Numbered from the stretch's first letter, positions 39,516 to 49,380 are shown. The stretch: 64,000 bases of DNA from a bacterium (GCA_905221125.1 CAJNBY010000007.1:20200-84199); one strand, 5' to 3'. Program-made: numbers and translations. Notes: generated from the sequence alone by a model not told the origin.

Positions 39516-42224
39516 ATGATTAAACGAAAAACCTATTGGAAAGACTTAATTCAGTCCTTCACAGGCTCCAAGGGGCGTTTTTTATCCATCTTGACCCTGA
39601 TGATGTTGGGATCTCTAGCCCTCGTAGGTCTCAAAGTGACTAGCCCCAATATGGAGGCGACCGCCAATGCTTATTTCACAACTGCTAAAACCTTGGATTT
39701 GGCAGTCATGTCTAACTATGGCTTGGATCAAGCAGATCAAAAAGAACTAGAACAGATAGAGGGCGCAGAGGTCGAGTTTGGCTACTTGACAGATGTGACT
39801 ATGGATAATGGGCAAGATGCTATTCGACTATATTCCAAACCAGAGCGAATTTCAATCTTTCAGCTAAGAGAGGGACGACTTCCGCAGTCAGACCAGGAAA
39901 TTGCTTTGGCAAGTCATCTGCAGAGTCAATATAGCGTGGGACAGGAGATTAGTTTTAAAGAAAAAGAAGGCAGTCATTCCTCTTTAAAAGACCATACTTT
40001 TACCATTACTGGTTTTGTGGATTCAGCTGAAATCCTCTCCCAGCGAGATATGGGCTACGCAGGAAGTGGAAGTGGGACTCTGACAGCCTATGGGGTGATT
40101 TTACCTAGTCAGTTTGATCAGAAAGTCTACAATATAGCTCGTTTAAAATATCAAGATTTAGCAGACTTAAATGCTTTTTCAGAAACTTATGAAGAAAAAT
40201 CTAAGCAACATCAGGAAGACCTTGAACAAGCTTTGTCAGATAATGGCAAGGCACGTCTGCAACTTTTGAAAAAAGAAGGGCAAGAATCTCTCGATAAGGG
40301 GCAAGAGACCCTTGATCAGGCACAGGCTAATTTGCAGGAAGGCAAGCGTCGTTTAGCAGCTGCTCAAGCTCGTTTACAGGCTCAGGAAAGTCAACTAGGC
40401 TTTCTTCCTCAAGCTCAGAGAGAGCAGGCTAGTGCTCAACTTACCCAAGCCAAGAAGGAATTGGACAAGGAAGAAGATAAACTAAAGCAGGCTGAACAAA
40501 ATTTAGCCCAAGAAAAGGAAAAATTAGAAAAACATCAGCAAGTCTTGGACGATTTGGCTGAGCCCAAGTATCAGGTTTATAATCGTCAGACCATGCCTGG
40601 CGGTCAGGGCTACCTCATGTACAGCAATGCTACAGCCAGTATTCGGGCAGTGGGCAATATCTTTCCTGTAGTGCTTTATGCTGTTGCAGCTATGGTGACC
40701 TTTACAACCATGACTCGCTTTGTGGATGAAGAGCGAACACATGCAGGTATTTTTAAGGCCTTGGGCTATCGTAGTAAGGATATTATCGCCAAGTTTCTCC
40801 TCTACGGTCTAGTAGCTGGGACTGTCGGAACAGCTCTAGGTAGCATACTTGGTCATTATTTGCTAGCCAGTGTGATTTCAAGTGTTATTACAAAAGGTAT
40901 GGTGGTGGGAGAAACTCAGATTCAGTTCTATTGGACTTATAGCTTACTAGCTCTTGGTCTGAGTTGGTTGGCGAGTGTGTTACCAGCCTATCTGGTAGCT
41001 CGGAGGGAACTACACGACGAAGCAGCCCAGCTTTTACTACCTAAACCACCTGTCAAAGGAGCTAAAATCTTACTGGAGCGCATCGGTTTTATCTGGCGTC
41101 GTCTCAGTTTTACTCATAAGGTAACAGCTCGCAATATCTTCCGTTATAAGCAGCGGATGTTGATGACGATCTTTGGTGTGGCTGGTTCTGTAGCCCTGCT
41201 CTTTGCAGGTTTGGGAATCCAATCCTCTGTAGCAGGAGTTCCGTCTAGACAGTTTCAACAAATCCAACAGTATCAGATGATTGTCTCTGAAAATCCTAGT
41301 GCGACCAATCAAGACATGGCAGAGTTGGAAGAAGTGTTGAAAGGGCAAGATATTCAAGCCTACCAGAAAATCTATTCTAAGACGCTAGACAAGGATTTCA
41401 AGGGCAAGGCTGGTCTTCAGACCATAACCCTTATGATGACAGAGAAGGAGGATTTGACACCCTTTATCCATCTGCAAAATCATCAGCAGGAACTGACATT
41501 AAAAGATGGAGTTGTCATCACAGCTAAACTAGCCCAGCTGGCAGGTATTAAGGTTGGGCAGAACTTAGAAATTGAAGGTAAGGAGCTAAAGGTAGCCGCT
41601 ATTACTGAGAACTACGTTGGTCATTTTATTTATATGAGTCAAGCTAGCTATGAGCAAATTTACGGGCAGCTGCCACAAGCCAACACTTATCTGGTTAGGC
41701 TAAAGGATTCTAGTGCGCCTAGTATCGAAAGGCAGGCAGGTTTACTCATGAATCAAGCTGCGGTGTCCAGCGTCGTCCAGAATGCTTCAGCCATTCGACT
41801 CTTTGACTCGGTCGCAAGCTCACTCAATCAGACCATGACCATCTTGGTCATCGTATCGGTTCTGTTGGCTATTGTTATTCTCTATAATTTGACCAATATC
41901 AACGTGGCTGAAAGAATCCGTGAACTCTCCACTATCAAGGTTCTCGGCTTTCATAATAAAGAAGTCACACTCTATATTTATCGTGAGACGATTGTCTTGT
42001 CCCTTGTGGGAATCGTACTTGGTCTGGTATCTGGTTTCTATTTACACCAATTTTTGATTCAAATGATTTCGCCTGCGACTATTCTCTTTTACCCGCAGGT
42101 AGGTTGGGAAGTCTATGTGATCCCAGTGGCAGCAGTAAGCATTATTTTGACCCTACTTGGTTTCTTTGTCAATCATCATCTGAGAAAGGTTGATATGCTT
42201 GAAGCCTTGAAATCTGTAGAGTAA
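39516..42224 (+). CDS. FtsX/MacB-type ABC permease with extracellular coiled coil
   Basis: This 902-residue permease has an N-terminal helix, a large extracellular domain and two FtsX domains. A Gln/Glu/Lys-rich coiled coil spans about residues 225-350 (KGQETLDQAQANLQEGKRRL region). Membrane helices cluster at about 385-500 and near the C-terminus. The frame opens at TTG 39495; ATG 39516 with GGAG upstream is preferred. Substrate unknown; the coiled coil suggests contact with a cell-wall partner, as in FtsEX-PcsB. The stop TAA is fused to a BOX repeat. Confidence 0.92.
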   Translation: MIKRKTYWKDLIQSFTGSKGRFLSILTLMMLGSLALVGLKVTSPNMEATANAYFTTAKTLDLAVMSNYGLDQADQKELEQIEGAEVEFGYLTDVTMDNGQDAIRLYSKPERISIFQLREGRLPQSDQEIALASHLQSQYSVGQEISFKEKEGSHSSLKDHTFTITGFVDSAEILSQRDMGYAGSGSGTLTAYGVILPSQFDQKVYNIARLKYQDLADLNAFSETYEEKSKQHQEDLEQALSDNGKARLQLLKKEGQESLDKGQETLDQAQANLQEGKRRLAAAQARLQAQESQLGFLPQAQREQASAQLTQAKKELDKEEDKLKQAEQNLAQEKEKLEKHQQVLDDLAEPKYQVYNRQTMPGGQGYLMYSNATASIRAVGNIFPVVLYAVAAMVTFTTMTRFVDEERTHAGIFKALGYRSKDIIAKFLLYGLVAGTVGTALGSILGHYLLASVISSVITKGMVVGETQIQFYWTYSLLALGLSWLASVLPAYLVARRELHDEAAQLLLPKPPVKGAKILLERIGFIWRRLSFTHKVTARNIFRYKQRMLMTIFGVAGSVALLFAGLGIQSSVAGVPSRQFQQIQQYQMIVSENPSATNQDMAELEEVLKGQDIQAYQKIYSKTLDKDFKGKAGLQTITLMMTEKEDLTPFIHLQNHQQELTLKDGVVITAKLAQLAGIKVGQNLEIEGKELKVAAITENYVGHFIYMSQASYEQIYGQLPQANTYLVRLKDSSAPSIERQAGLLMNQAAVSSVVQNASAIRLFDSVASSLNQTMTILVIVSVLLAIVILYNLTNINVAERIRELSTIKVLGFHNKEVTLYIYRETIVLSLVGIVLGLVSGFYLHQFLIQMISPATILFYPQVGWEVYVIPVAAVSIILTLLGFFVNHHLRKVDMLEALKSVE

Positions 42225-42328
42225 TACTCAATGAAAATCAAAGAGCAAACTAGGAAGCTAGCTGCAGGCTGTACTTAAGTACAGTAAAGCGACGATAACG
42301 TAGTTTGAAGAGATTTTCGAAGAGTATA
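42224..42328 (-). repeat. BOX element (A-C type) after the ABC permease
   Basis: On the plus strand it starts ATACTCAATGAAAATCAAAGAGC (boxC) and ends GATTTTCGAAGAGTAT (boxA end), with a degraded middle (GTACTTAAGTACAG). Its first base overlaps the permease stop codon. Confidence 0.9.
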
Positions 42329-42370
42329 AGGTAGTTGTTTTTATCTGATTGACCTTATATTTACTCGTAA

Positions 42371-42427
42371 ACAAAAATCCTCCGTTTCAAAGAGCTGGGT
42401 GAACTCTTTGTGACAGAGGATTTTTTC
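42371..42427. terminator. Terminator between the ABC permease and tpx
   Basis: AAAATCCTCCGTTTCAAAGAG pairs with CTCTTTGTGACAGAGGATTTT around a short loop, with A and T runs on the two sides. It serves tpx on the minus strand and may also stop the plus-strand transcript. Confidence 0.85.
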
Positions 42428-42918
42428 TATAGGGCTTTAGTAGCTGCAATTGCGGCTTCAAAGTTTGGTTCTGAGTTGATGTTGTCCACATATTCAACGT
42501 AACGAATAGTATTGTCGGTATCGAGGACAAAGACTGCGCGTGCCAATAGGTGCCATTCATTGATTAAGAGGGCATAATCACGTCCAAAGGAATGGTCGAA
42601 ATAGTCTGAGAGCATGATGGCATTTTCAATGCCTTCAGCACCACACCAACGTTTTTGGGCAAATGGTAGGTCCATAGAAACAGTCAATACGACTGTGTTG
42701 TCCAGTCCAGCTAGTTCTTCATTAAAACGACGCGTTTGAGTTGAGCAGATGCCTGTATCGATAGAAGGCACGACACTCAAGACTTTTTTCTTGCCATCAA
42801 AATCAGCCAGAGATTTTTTAGAAAGGTCTGTTGTAGTGAGAGAAAAATCAAGTGCCTTGTCGCCGACTTGTAGTTGTTTACCTGTAAAGCTCACAGGATT
42901 TCCGAGAAAAGTTACCAT
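42427..42918 (-). CDS. tpx: Thiol peroxidase
   Basis: This cytosolic atypical 2-Cys peroxiredoxin (PsaD) of 163 residues reduces hydrogen peroxide and organic peroxides. Peroxidatic Cys58 is in DTGICS and resolving Cys92 in KRWCGAEG, as in the family. The frame extends to 43011, but the ATG at 42918 has a GGAG ribosome binding site (GATTGGAGTATCTT) and gives the normal N-terminus [11 protein letters not shown]. It lies downstream of psaA, as in pneumococci, behind a BOX and a hairpin. Confidence 0.96.
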   Translation of the reverse strand: MVTFLGNPVSFTGKQLQVGDKALDFSLTTTDLSKKSLADFDGKKKVLSVVPSIDTGICSTQTRRFNEELAGLDNTVVLTVSMDLPFAQKRWCGAEGIENAIMLSDYFDHSFGRDYALLINEWHLLARAVFVLDTDNTIRYVEYVDNINSEPNFEAAIAATKAL

Positions 42919-42999
42919 AAGATACTCCAATCTTTTTTCTTCCATTTTAGCTGAAACAGTCGGAATTTTCCAATGATTTGACCGGAAATATGAGCATAG

Positions 43000-43033
43000 A
43001 AAAAACGTCAATTCGGAAAAGAATGACGTTTTT
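43000..43033 (-). terminator. Hairpin between psaA and tpx
   Basis: On the plus strand, AAAACGTCA pairs with TGACGTTTT around an ATTCGGAAAAGAA loop, with A/T runs at both feet. It should terminate most psaA transcripts before tpx. Confidence 0.82.
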
Positions 43034-43042
43034 CAGAGGTTT

Positions 43043-43148
43043 ATACTCAATGAAAATCAAAGAGCAAACTAGGAAGCTAGCCACAGGCTGTACTTGAGTA
43101 CGGCAAGGCGACGCTGACGTGGTTTGAATTTGATTTTCGAAGAGTATT
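43043..43148 (-). repeat. BOX element (A-C type) after psaA
   Basis: It contains CGGCAAGGCGACGCTGACG, identical to most of the BOXA1R primer sequence, and ends GATTTTCGAAGAGTATT. The psaA stop codon is fused to its boundary (TAATACTC on the minus strand). Confidence 0.93.
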
Positions 43149-44076
43149 ATTTTGCCAATCCTTCAGCAATCTTATCAAGGTTGTATTTCATCATGTTGTA
43201 GTAGCTGTCGCCTTCTTTACCTTGTTCTGCGATAGAGTCAGTAAAGATTTGTGCGTAGATTGGGATGTTTGTGTCTTGAGAAACAGTTTTCATTGGACGG
43301 TCATCCACGCTTGATTCTACAAAGAGTGAAGGAGTTTTTGTTTGGCGAAGTTTTTCAACCAAGGTCTTGATTTGATCAGGTGTTCCTTCTTCTTCAGTGT
43401 TGATTTCCCAGATGTAGGCACTTGGGACACCATAGGCTTTAGAGAAGTATTTGAAGCATCCTTCGCTGGTTACGATGAGTTTTTTCTCAGCAGGAATATT
43501 GTCGAATTTAGCTTTAGCTTCCTTATCAAGCTTATCTAGCTTTTCAGTATATTCTTTGAGATTTTTTTCGTAGAATTCCTTGTTGCTAGGATCTTTAGCG
43601 CTCAATTGTTTTGCGATATTTTTAGCAAAGATCATCCCATTTTCAAGGTTAAGCCAAGCGTGTGGGTCTTCTTTGCCTTTTTCGTTTTGACCTTCAAGGT
43701 AGATAACATCAACACCTTCGCTGACTGCAAAGTAGTCTTTGTTTTCAGTTTTCTTGGCATTTTCTACCAATTTTGTAAACCAAGCATTGCCACCTGTTTC
43801 AAGGTTGATCCCGTTATAGAAAATCAAATCAGCTTGAGAAGTTTTCTTAACGTCTTCAGGAAGTGGTTCGTATTCGTGTGGGTCTTGACCAACAGGAACG
43901 ATACTGTGAAGATCAATCTTGTCACCTGCAATATTTTTAGTAATATCAGCAATGATTGAGTTTGTAGCAACAACTTTTAGTTTTTGACCAGAAGCTGCAT
44001 CTTTTTTTCCGCTAGCACATGCTACAAGAGCAATGACGGAAAGAAAGAGAACGAGTAATGTACCTAATTTTTTCAT
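43147..44076 (-). CDS. psaA: Manganese-binding lipoprotein PsaA
   Basis: PsaA is the surface lipoprotein of the PsaBCA manganese importer, 309 residues. The signal peptide has lipobox ALVACASG. Family metal ligands are visible in order: His in QDPHEYEP, His in EDPHAWLN, Glu in [13 protein letters not shown] region, and Asp in AQIFTDSI. The frame opens 12 bases earlier, but ATG 44076 follows GGAGGATCTA. Compared with the pneumococcal protein I remember, about 15 residues differ (for example VIALVAC, KDAASG, SEGCFKY), which is a lot for this conserved antigen. Confidence 0.97.
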   Translation of the reverse strand: MKKLGTLLVLFLSVIALVACASGKKDAASGQKLKVVATNSIIADITKNIAGDKIDLHSIVPVGQDPHEYEPLPEDVKKTSQADLIFYNGINLETGGNAWFTKLVENAKKTENKDYFAVSEGVDVIYLEGQNEKGKEDPHAWLNLENGMIFAKNIAKQLSAKDPSNKEFYEKNLKEYTEKLDKLDKEAKAKFDNIPAEKKLIVTSEGCFKYFSKAYGVPSAYIWEINTEEEGTPDQIKTLVEKLRQTKTPSLFVESSVDDRPMKTVSQDTNIPIYAQIFTDSIAEQGKEGDSYYNMMKYNLDKIAEGLAK

Positions 44077-44107
44077 TAGATCCTCCAATTTATTGGGGTT
44101 TTGCCCC

Positions 44108-44956
44108 TTATTTTAACAAATGTTTATTTTTCAGTTTCAAATATCGTTGTTTTGGAGCGATAAAGAAGCTAATGAGAAAGAAACTAGCGGCTGTAAGCAC
44201 GATACTAGAACCTGCCGCAACGTTAAAGCTATAGCCGATAAAGAGTCCCAAAACTGAAGCTGTAGCTCCAAAGGTTGAGGAAAGGAAAATCATGCTTTTC
44301 AGGCTATTAGCATAGAGATAAGCAGTTGCTGCTGGGGTAATCAGCATGGCTACAATCAGGATAGTTCCGACACTTTGCATGGCTGTCACAGACACGAGAG
44401 TTAGGAGTACCATGAGTAAGTAGTGATAGAAATTGACAGGCATTCCCATGGCCTTAGCCAAGAGTTCATCAAAGGATGTTATCAAGAGTTGCTTGAAGAA
44501 AATCCAGATCAACAAGAGAATGGCTGCTCCTACACCCATAGTAATAAACATATCCGTATCTTGGACGGCCAGGATATTACCAAAAAGAATATGGAAAAGG
44601 TCAGTTGAACTTTTAGCGACACTAATCAAGATGATACCGAGGGCTAAGAAAGAAGAAAAGGTAATGCCGATGGCGGTATCGCTTTTGATAATCGAGTTCC
44701 CCTTGATGTAGGTGATGATGATAGCAGCTAGTAGTCCAAAGATAATGGCTCCAATAAAGAAGTCAAGGCCCAAGATAAAGGAGAGGGCTACACCTGGCAA
44801 GACAGCATGTGAAATGGCATCTCCCATGAGTGACATCCCGCGTAGGATGATGAAACATCCCACAGCTCCAGCTACGACCCCGATGACAATGGCTGTTATC
44901 AAGGCATTTTGTAGGAAATGGAATTTTTGTAATCCATCGATAAATTCTGCAATCAT
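44108..44956 (-). CDS. psaC: Manganese ABC transporter permease
   Basis: This integral membrane permease of 282 residues has about eight to nine helices and belongs to the ABC-3 (ZnuB/MntB) family: [26 protein letters not shown] is a strong family signature, followed by [19 protein letters not shown]. It overlaps the end of psaB by four bases and precedes psaA by about 30 bases. It forms the manganese channel driven by PsaB. Confidence 0.96.
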   Translation of the reverse strand: MIAEFIDGLQKFHFLQNALITAIVIGVVAGAVGCFIILRGMSLMGDAISHAVLPGVALSFILGLDFFIGAIIFGLLAAIIITYIKGNSIIKSDTAIGITFSSFLALGIILISVAKSSTDLFHILFGNILAVQDTDMFITMGVGAAILLLIWIFFKQLLITSFDELLAKAMGMPVNFYHYLLMVLLTLVSVTAMQSVGTILIVAMLITPAATAYLYANSLKSMIFLSSTFGATASVLGLFIGYSFNVAAGSSIVLTAASFFLISFFIAPKQRYLKLKNKHLLK

Positions 44957-45675
44957 AGGTCACCTCCATTGAAAAAGAGTCGATTACCGTAAGCTTCTTT
45001 GAGATTGGCTTCGGTAAAGGTTTCTTTGGTTGGACCAAAGGCAATCACTTCTCGATTGACAAGCAAGACTTGATCGAAGTAGTGGGGAACCTTGCTGAGG
45101 TCGTGGTGGACGATGAGAACCGTCTTCCCGGCTTTTTTCAGATCTCTCAGCGTATTCATGATGATTTCCTCACTGACAGAGTCAATCCCAACAAAGGGTT
45201 CATCCAAGAGGATATAGTCAGCTTCCTGCACCAAACATCTGGCAATCAAGACTCGCTGGAACTGACCTCCAGACAGTTGACTGATTTGACGTTCAGCGTA
45301 GTCAGCTAGACCGACAATTTCAAGGGCCTCTTGCACTTTCTTCCAATGTTTAGCATTTAAACTTCGAAAGAGAGGGATAGAGGGAAAGAGTCCTAACGAG
45401 ACGCATTCCTTGACCTTGATGGGAAAGTTGTAGTCGATATTGATTTTTTGTTCGACATAGGCGATTCGATGTAAGGATTTTTTAACTTCCTTGTCATCGA
45501 GAAATGCCTGACCTTGATGTGGGATAATTCCCAGCATCCCTTTTAATAATGTTGATTTCCCAGCACCGTTTGGACCAATGATACCGGTAATTGTTGGTCC
45601 ATGGAGCGCTAGTGAAATATCCTTAAGTGCCAACGTTTCTTTGTAGGAGACACTGAGGTTTTCGATACGTATCAT
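44953..45675 (-). CDS. psaB: Manganese ABC transporter ATP-binding protein
   Basis: This 240-residue ATPase has Walker [10 protein letters not shown] at residues 34-42, signature [15 protein letters not shown], Walker [12 protein letters not shown] and the H-loop VHHDLS. It is the first gene of psaBCA. The ribosome binding site on the minus strand is CAGGAGGAATACAAG. Expression should be repressed by PsaR with manganese, given the operator over its promoter. Confidence 0.96.
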   Translation of the reverse strand: MIRIENLSVSYKETLALKDISLALHGPTITGIIGPNGAGKSTLLKGMLGIIPHQGQAFLDDKEVKKSLHRIAYVEQKINIDYNFPIKVKECVSLGLFPSIPLFRSLNAKHWKKVQEALEIVGLADYAERQISQLSGGQFQRVLIARCLVQEADYILLDEPFVGIDSVSEEIIMNTLRDLKKAGKTVLIVHHDLSKVPHYFDQVLLVNREVIAFGPTKETFTEANLKEAYGNRLFFNGGDL

Positions 45676-45699
45676 AAACTTGTATTCCTCCTGTCTCTT

Positions 45700-45737
45700 A
45701 ATATACCTTAAAAAAAAAATTAAGTCAAGTTAATTTT
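45700..45737 (-). promoter_or_regulatory. psaBCA promoter with PsaR-type operator
   Basis: Minus strand: -35 TTGACT (plus coordinates 45723-45728), 17-base spacer, -10 TATATT (45700-45705). The palindrome AAAATTAACTTGACTTAATTTT (45716-45737) covers the -35. It matches the known PsaR/ScaR operator type. The psaR gene is at 54023. Confidence 0.9.
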
Positions 45738-45851
45738 TCAAAAAATTAAAATAATAACTGAAAATACTAGAAAACCTCAGTTCATTTTTAATTGCATTCC
45801 CAGGTAATTTTTGTTAAGCTAAAAGCAAGTATAAATGAAAGCGAGAACAAG

Positions 45852-47744
45852 ATGACACGTTATCAAGATGATTTTTATGATGCAATCAATGGAGAATGGC
45901 AGAAGACTGCTGAAATCCCAGCAGATAAGTCTCAAACGGGAGGTTTTGTTGATTTAGACCAGGAAATTGAAGATCTGATGTTGGCGACAACAGACAAGTG
46001 GTTGACAGGAGAAGAGGTGCCTGAGGATGCTATCTTGGCAAATTTTGTCAAATACCACCGCCTAGTTCGTGATTTTGATAAGAGAGAAGCTGACGGTATC
46101 ACACCTGTTTTGCCTCTCATTAAAGAATTCCAAGAATTGGAGACTTTTGCAGATTTCACAGCTAAACTAGCAGAGTTTGAGCTTGCTGGAAAACCTAATT
46201 TCCTTCCTTTTGGTGTATCGCCAGACTTTATGGATGCTCGAATCAACGTTTTGTGGGCTAGCGCTCCAAGCACGATTTTGCCAGATACGACCTACTATGC
46301 TGAAGACCATCCTCAACGCGAAGAGCTATTGACTTTGTGGAAAGAATCTAGCGTCAATCTTCTCAAGGCTTATGATTTCTCTGATGTGGAAATTGAAGAC
46401 TTGCTTGAGAAAAGATTAGAATTGGACCGTCGAGTTGCGGCAGTAGTGCTTTCTAATGAAGAAAGTTCAGAGTATGCTAAACTTTACCATCCATATGATT
46501 ACGAAGATTTCAAGAAATTTGCGCCTGCCCTACCTTTGGATGACTTCTTCCAAGCCGTTCTTGGACAAGTGCCAGACAAGGTTATTGTAGATGAGGAACG
46601 TTTCTGGCAAGCAGCAGAGCAATTCTATAGTGAAGAGGCCTGGCCTCTTCTCAAGGCAACCTTGATTTTGAGTGTTGTCAATCTTTCAACCAGCTATTTA
46701 ACAGAAGAAATCCGTGTCTTGTCAGGTGCCTACAGTCGTGCGCTTTCTGGAGTTCCAGAAGCCAAAGACAAGGTTAAGGCAGCCTACCAGTTAGCACAAG
46801 GTCCATTCAAACAAGCCTTGGGGCTCTGGTATGCCCATGAAAAATTCTCCCCAGAAGCCAAGGCGGACGTGGAGAAAAAAGTGGCAACCATGATTGATGT
46901 CTATAAGGAACGCCTGGCTAAGAATGACTGGTTAACTCCTGAAACTCGTGACAAGGCCATTGTCAAACTCAATGTCATCAAGCCTTATATTGGTTATCCA
47001 GAAGAATTGCCAGAACGCTACAAGGACAAGGTAGTGGATGAGACTGCTAGTCTTTTTGACAATGCTCTTGCCTTTGCGCGTGTGGAAATCAAGCACAGTT
47101 GGAGCAAGTGGAACCAGCCTGTAGACTATAAGGAATGGGGTATGCCTGCTCATATGGTCAACGCCTACTACAATCCACAGAAGAACCTGATTGTCTTTCC
47201 AGCGGCCATTTTACAGGCTCCTTTCTATGACTTGCACCAGTCATCTTCTGCTAACTACGGTGGGATTGGGGCAGTTATTGCCCATGAAATTTCGCACGCC
47301 TTTGATACTAACGGAGCGTCCTTTGATGAAAATGGTAGCCTTAAGGACTGGTGGACAGAGAGCGACTATGCTGCCTTCAAGGAGAAAACACAAAAAGTTA
47401 TTGACCAGTTTGATGGACAGGATTCTTATGGTGCAACTATTAACGGTAAATTGACTGTATCAGAAAACGTGGCTGACTTGGGAGGAATTGCCGCAGCGCT
47501 TGAAGCAGCTAAGAGAGAACCAGACTTCTCCGCAGAAGAATTCTTCTACAACTTTGGTCGCATTTGGCGCATGAAAGGTCGTCCAGAATTTATGAAACTC
47601 TTGGCTAGCGTGGATGTGCACGCGCCAGCCAAACTCCGTGTCAATGTGCAAGTGCCAAACTTCGATGATTTCTTTACAACCTATGACGTCAAAGAAGGAG
47701 ATGGTATGTGGCGTTCACCAGAAGAGCGCGTGATTATTTGGTAA
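45852..47744 (+). CDS. pepO: Endopeptidase O (M13 metallopeptidase)
   Basis: This neprilysin-family zinc endopeptidase has 630 residues. HEISH (residues 478-482) and ENVADLGG supply the zinc ligands and catalytic Glu; VNAYYNPQKNLIVFPAAILQ is a substrate-binding motif. There is no signal peptide, although the pneumococcal protein is reported at the surface and binds plasminogen and fibronectin. The frame opens at 45792; ATG 45852 matches the usual MTRYQDDFYDAINGEW start. Its ribosome binding site is weak. Confidence 0.96.
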   Translation: MTRYQDDFYDAINGEWQKTAEIPADKSQTGGFVDLDQEIEDLMLATTDKWLTGEEVPEDAILANFVKYHRLVRDFDKREADGITPVLPLIKEFQELETFADFTAKLAEFELAGKPNFLPFGVSPDFMDARINVLWASAPSTILPDTTYYAEDHPQREELLTLWKESSVNLLKAYDFSDVEIEDLLEKRLELDRRVAAVVLSNEESSEYAKLYHPYDYEDFKKFAPALPLDDFFQAVLGQVPDKVIVDEERFWQAAEQFYSEEAWPLLKATLILSVVNLSTSYLTEEIRVLSGAYSRALSGVPEAKDKVKAAYQLAQGPFKQALGLWYAHEKFSPEAKADVEKKVATMIDVYKERLAKNDWLTPETRDKAIVKLNVIKPYIGYPEELPERYKDKVVDETASLFDNALAFARVEIKHSWSKWNQPVDYKEWGMPAHMVNAYYNPQKNLIVFPAAILQAPFYDLHQSSSANYGGIGAVIAHEISHAFDTNGASFDENGSLKDWWTESDYAAFKEKTQKVIDQFDGQDSYGATINGKLTVSENVADLGGIAAALEAAKREPDFSAEEFFYNFGRIWRMKGRPEFMKLLASVDVHAPAKLRVNVQVPNFDDFFTTYDVKEGDGMWRSPEERVIIW

Positions 47745-47766
47745 TGCAAAAAATCTAGTCATCAGA

Positions 47767-47814
47767 AAAAGGCATCCAATCAGGTGTGAAAAACCTTGAT
47801 AGGATGCCTTTTGT
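47767..47814. terminator. SPRITE-like terminator after pepO
   Basis: AAAAAGGCATCCAATCAGGT pairs with ACCTTGATAGGATGCCTTTT. It is related to the hairpins at 4420 and 36548 and serves pepO; the A run lets it act from the other side too. Confidence 0.85.
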
Positions 47815-47843
47815 AATGGAAAGATTTGCTGGATAGTTTACTT

Positions 47844-47949
47844 ATACTCTTCGAAAATCAAATTCAAACCACGTCAACGTCGCCTTGCCGTACTCAAGTA
47901 CAGCCTGCGGCTAGTTTCCTAGTTTGCTCTTTGATTTTCATTGAGTATT
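47844..47949 (+). repeat. BOX element (A-C type) between pepO and gloB
   Basis: It starts ATACTCTTCGAAAATCAAATTC, contains CGTCGCCTTGCCGTACTC and ends GATTTTCATTGAGTATT. It is inserted between the convergent genes pepO and gloB. Confidence 0.92.
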
Positions 47950-47978
47950 AAATTGTGATAGTCATTGTCATCATTTTG

Positions 47979-48608
47979 CTAGAAAAAAGGATTGAAGGTC
48001 TTTTCATGAGCAATAGTCGTAGCTGGACCATGTCCTGGATAGACATCGTAGTTTGGTAGGGTGAAGAGTTGGGTCTGGATACTATGAAGGAGTTGCTCCA
48101 TACTACCAGTAGGAAGGTCCGTCCGTCCGATTGTTTCACGGAATAGGGCATCACCTGTCAAGACTAGGTGGGCATCAGGAAAGACTAGGGAAACACCACC
48201 GATAGAGTGCCCTGGTGTTGGCAAGACAGTAAAACGAAATTCTTCTAATTGATATTCTTCATGAAAGGCAAAGGTGTGTTCTGCAGGTTTTGCGACCACA
48301 TCTGCCATATCATCGTGACGAGGGAGACCAGAGAGATTATCGACAGGAGTGTAGAGCCAAGATGCTTCGCTCTCTGCGATATAGACAGGAGGATTGCCAA
48401 AAGTTTCGCGCACCAAGTCTAAACTCATGATATGGTCATAATGGGCGTGGGTCAATAGAATGGCGCAGACTGGTTTGTTGATGTTCTCTATTGTCTGACG
48501 AATGGCTTCCCAATGGCTACCTGGGTCAACAACGATGAGGTGTTTGTCACCCTCCAGGTAATAGGTGTTTTCATAGGCAACAGGATTCACAGTTTTATGG
48601 ATTTTCAT
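47979..48608 (-). CDS. gloB: Metallo-beta-lactamase fold hydrolase (glyoxalase II-like)
   Basis: This 209-residue protein has the MBL metal motif THAHYDHI (HxHxDH), a His in PTPGHSIGGV, Asp in LTGDALF and His in DVYPGHGPATT. Such proteins hydrolyse S-D-lactoylglutathione or related thioesters; the streptococcal enzymes' substrate is uncertain. ATG at 48608 follows GATTGGAGCTAGT. It is convergent with pepO. Confidence 0.9.
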   Translation of the reverse strand: MKIHKTVNPVAYENTYYLEGDKHLIVVDPGSHWEAIRQTIENINKPVCAILLTHAHYDHIMSLDLVRETFGNPPVYIAESEASWLYTPVDNLSGLPRHDDMADVVAKPAEHTFAFHEEYQLEEFRFTVLPTPGHSIGGVSLVFPDAHLVLTGDALFRETIGRTDLPTGSMEQLLHSIQTQLFTLPNYDVYPGHGPATTIAHEKTFNPFF

Positions 48609-48689
48609 ACTAGCTCCAATCTCAAAGAATGTACTAAATTAAGTATAGCACAGTTGGGGAGAATAGGTAAGGATTTAGAATGAACTTAA

Positions 48690-48724
48690 AAAACCAGCAT
48701 GACTAGATGAAGACAGGCTGGTTA
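48690..48724 (-). terminator. Terminator after the 87-aa secreted protein gene
   Basis: AAAACCAGC pairs with GCTGGTTA on the plus strand; read on the minus strand it ends in TTTTTT. Confidence 0.75.
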
Positions 48725-48732
48725 TCAATTTA

Positions 48733-48996
48733 TCAATATTGGAGAGGTGTCAATTGCCCTTCATAGGTTGCATAAACTCCGTCATTAGCTTGTTTGATAG
48801 ACGTGATGTTTAGAGTGCCACCGTAGTTGGCTTCTCGTTTATCGCTATATTCACTATAAGTTATCCTATTGGGCAGGTTCTGGTCGTTAGCATAGTATTG
48901 AACGACTGTTTTTTTATAGCTTTGCTGGTTGAATAGGAACAAACAGCTAACTCCTAACACTAGGAGAGCAAAGATAGAAATAGCAGTTTTTTTCAT
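48733..48996 (-). CDS. Small secreted or membrane-anchored protein, 87 aa
   Basis: The protein has an N-terminal hydrophobic segment (residues about 4-23, ISIFALLVLGVSCLFLF) and then a small, Tyr-rich extracellular domain. GVSC is a poor lipobox, so an uncleaved anchor is as likely as a lipoprotein. A ribosome binding site AAGGAGAACACCT precedes ATG. I do not recognise the family. A remnant of a paralogue, with a similar TY-G-LT ending, lies beside it at 49198-49284. A BOX element separates the two. Confidence 0.7.
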   Translation of the reverse strand: MKKTAISIFALLVLGVSCLFLFNQQSYKKTVVQYYANDQNLPNRITYSEYSDKREANYGGTLNITSIKQANDGVYATYEGQLTPLQY

Positions 48997-49048
48997 AGGT
49001 GTTCTCCTTATAAACTAAAGGATAGAAGAAAGTATCTTGAGGATTTTT

Positions 49049-49200
49049 ATACTCTTCGAAAATCTCTTCAAATCGCGTCAACGTCGCCTTGACGTATATA
49101 TGTGACTGACTTTGTCAGTCTTATCTACAACCTCAAAGCGGTGCTTTGAGCAACCTGCGGCTAGTTTCCTAGTTTGCTCTTTGATTTTCATTGAGTATTA
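49049..49200 (+). repeat. BOX element (A-B-C type)
   Basis: The complete modular form: boxA (ATACTCTTCGAAAATCTCTTC), a boxB with palindromes (GACTGACTTTGTCAGTC; CAACCTCAAAGCGGTGCTTTGAGC) and boxC ending GATTTTCATTGAGTATTA. It lies between the 87-aa protein gene and the decayed paralogue, whose stop codon it abuts. Confidence 0.95.
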
Positions 49201-49284
49201 ATTCCAAAATCCAGTCAAGGTACCAGTGTATGTGACACGAGTTCCACTGTTTAGCTTTCGTATCTTCAAGGAAATTGAGGGAAG
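49198..49284 (-). pseudogene. 3' remnant of a paralogue of the 87-aa protein
   Basis: On the minus strand a short frame ends LKIRKLNSGTRVTYTGTLTG and FWN before a TAA. It aligns with the end of the neighbouring protein (LNITSIKQANDGVYATYEGQLT). Upstream, TGA, TAG and TAA codons break the frame, so only the 3' end survives. The TAA is fused to the BOX boundary. The rest of 49285-49490 shows only a hairpin and the relA leader. Confidence 0.6.
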
Positions 49285-49380
49285 TCAGAAAGTCTTTGGG
49301 TTACAATATGGTTTCCGTTCTTCTATCTCTCCTTCTATCACCTAAGTTTAAAATCTAACTTCGTAATATATTATAGACTA

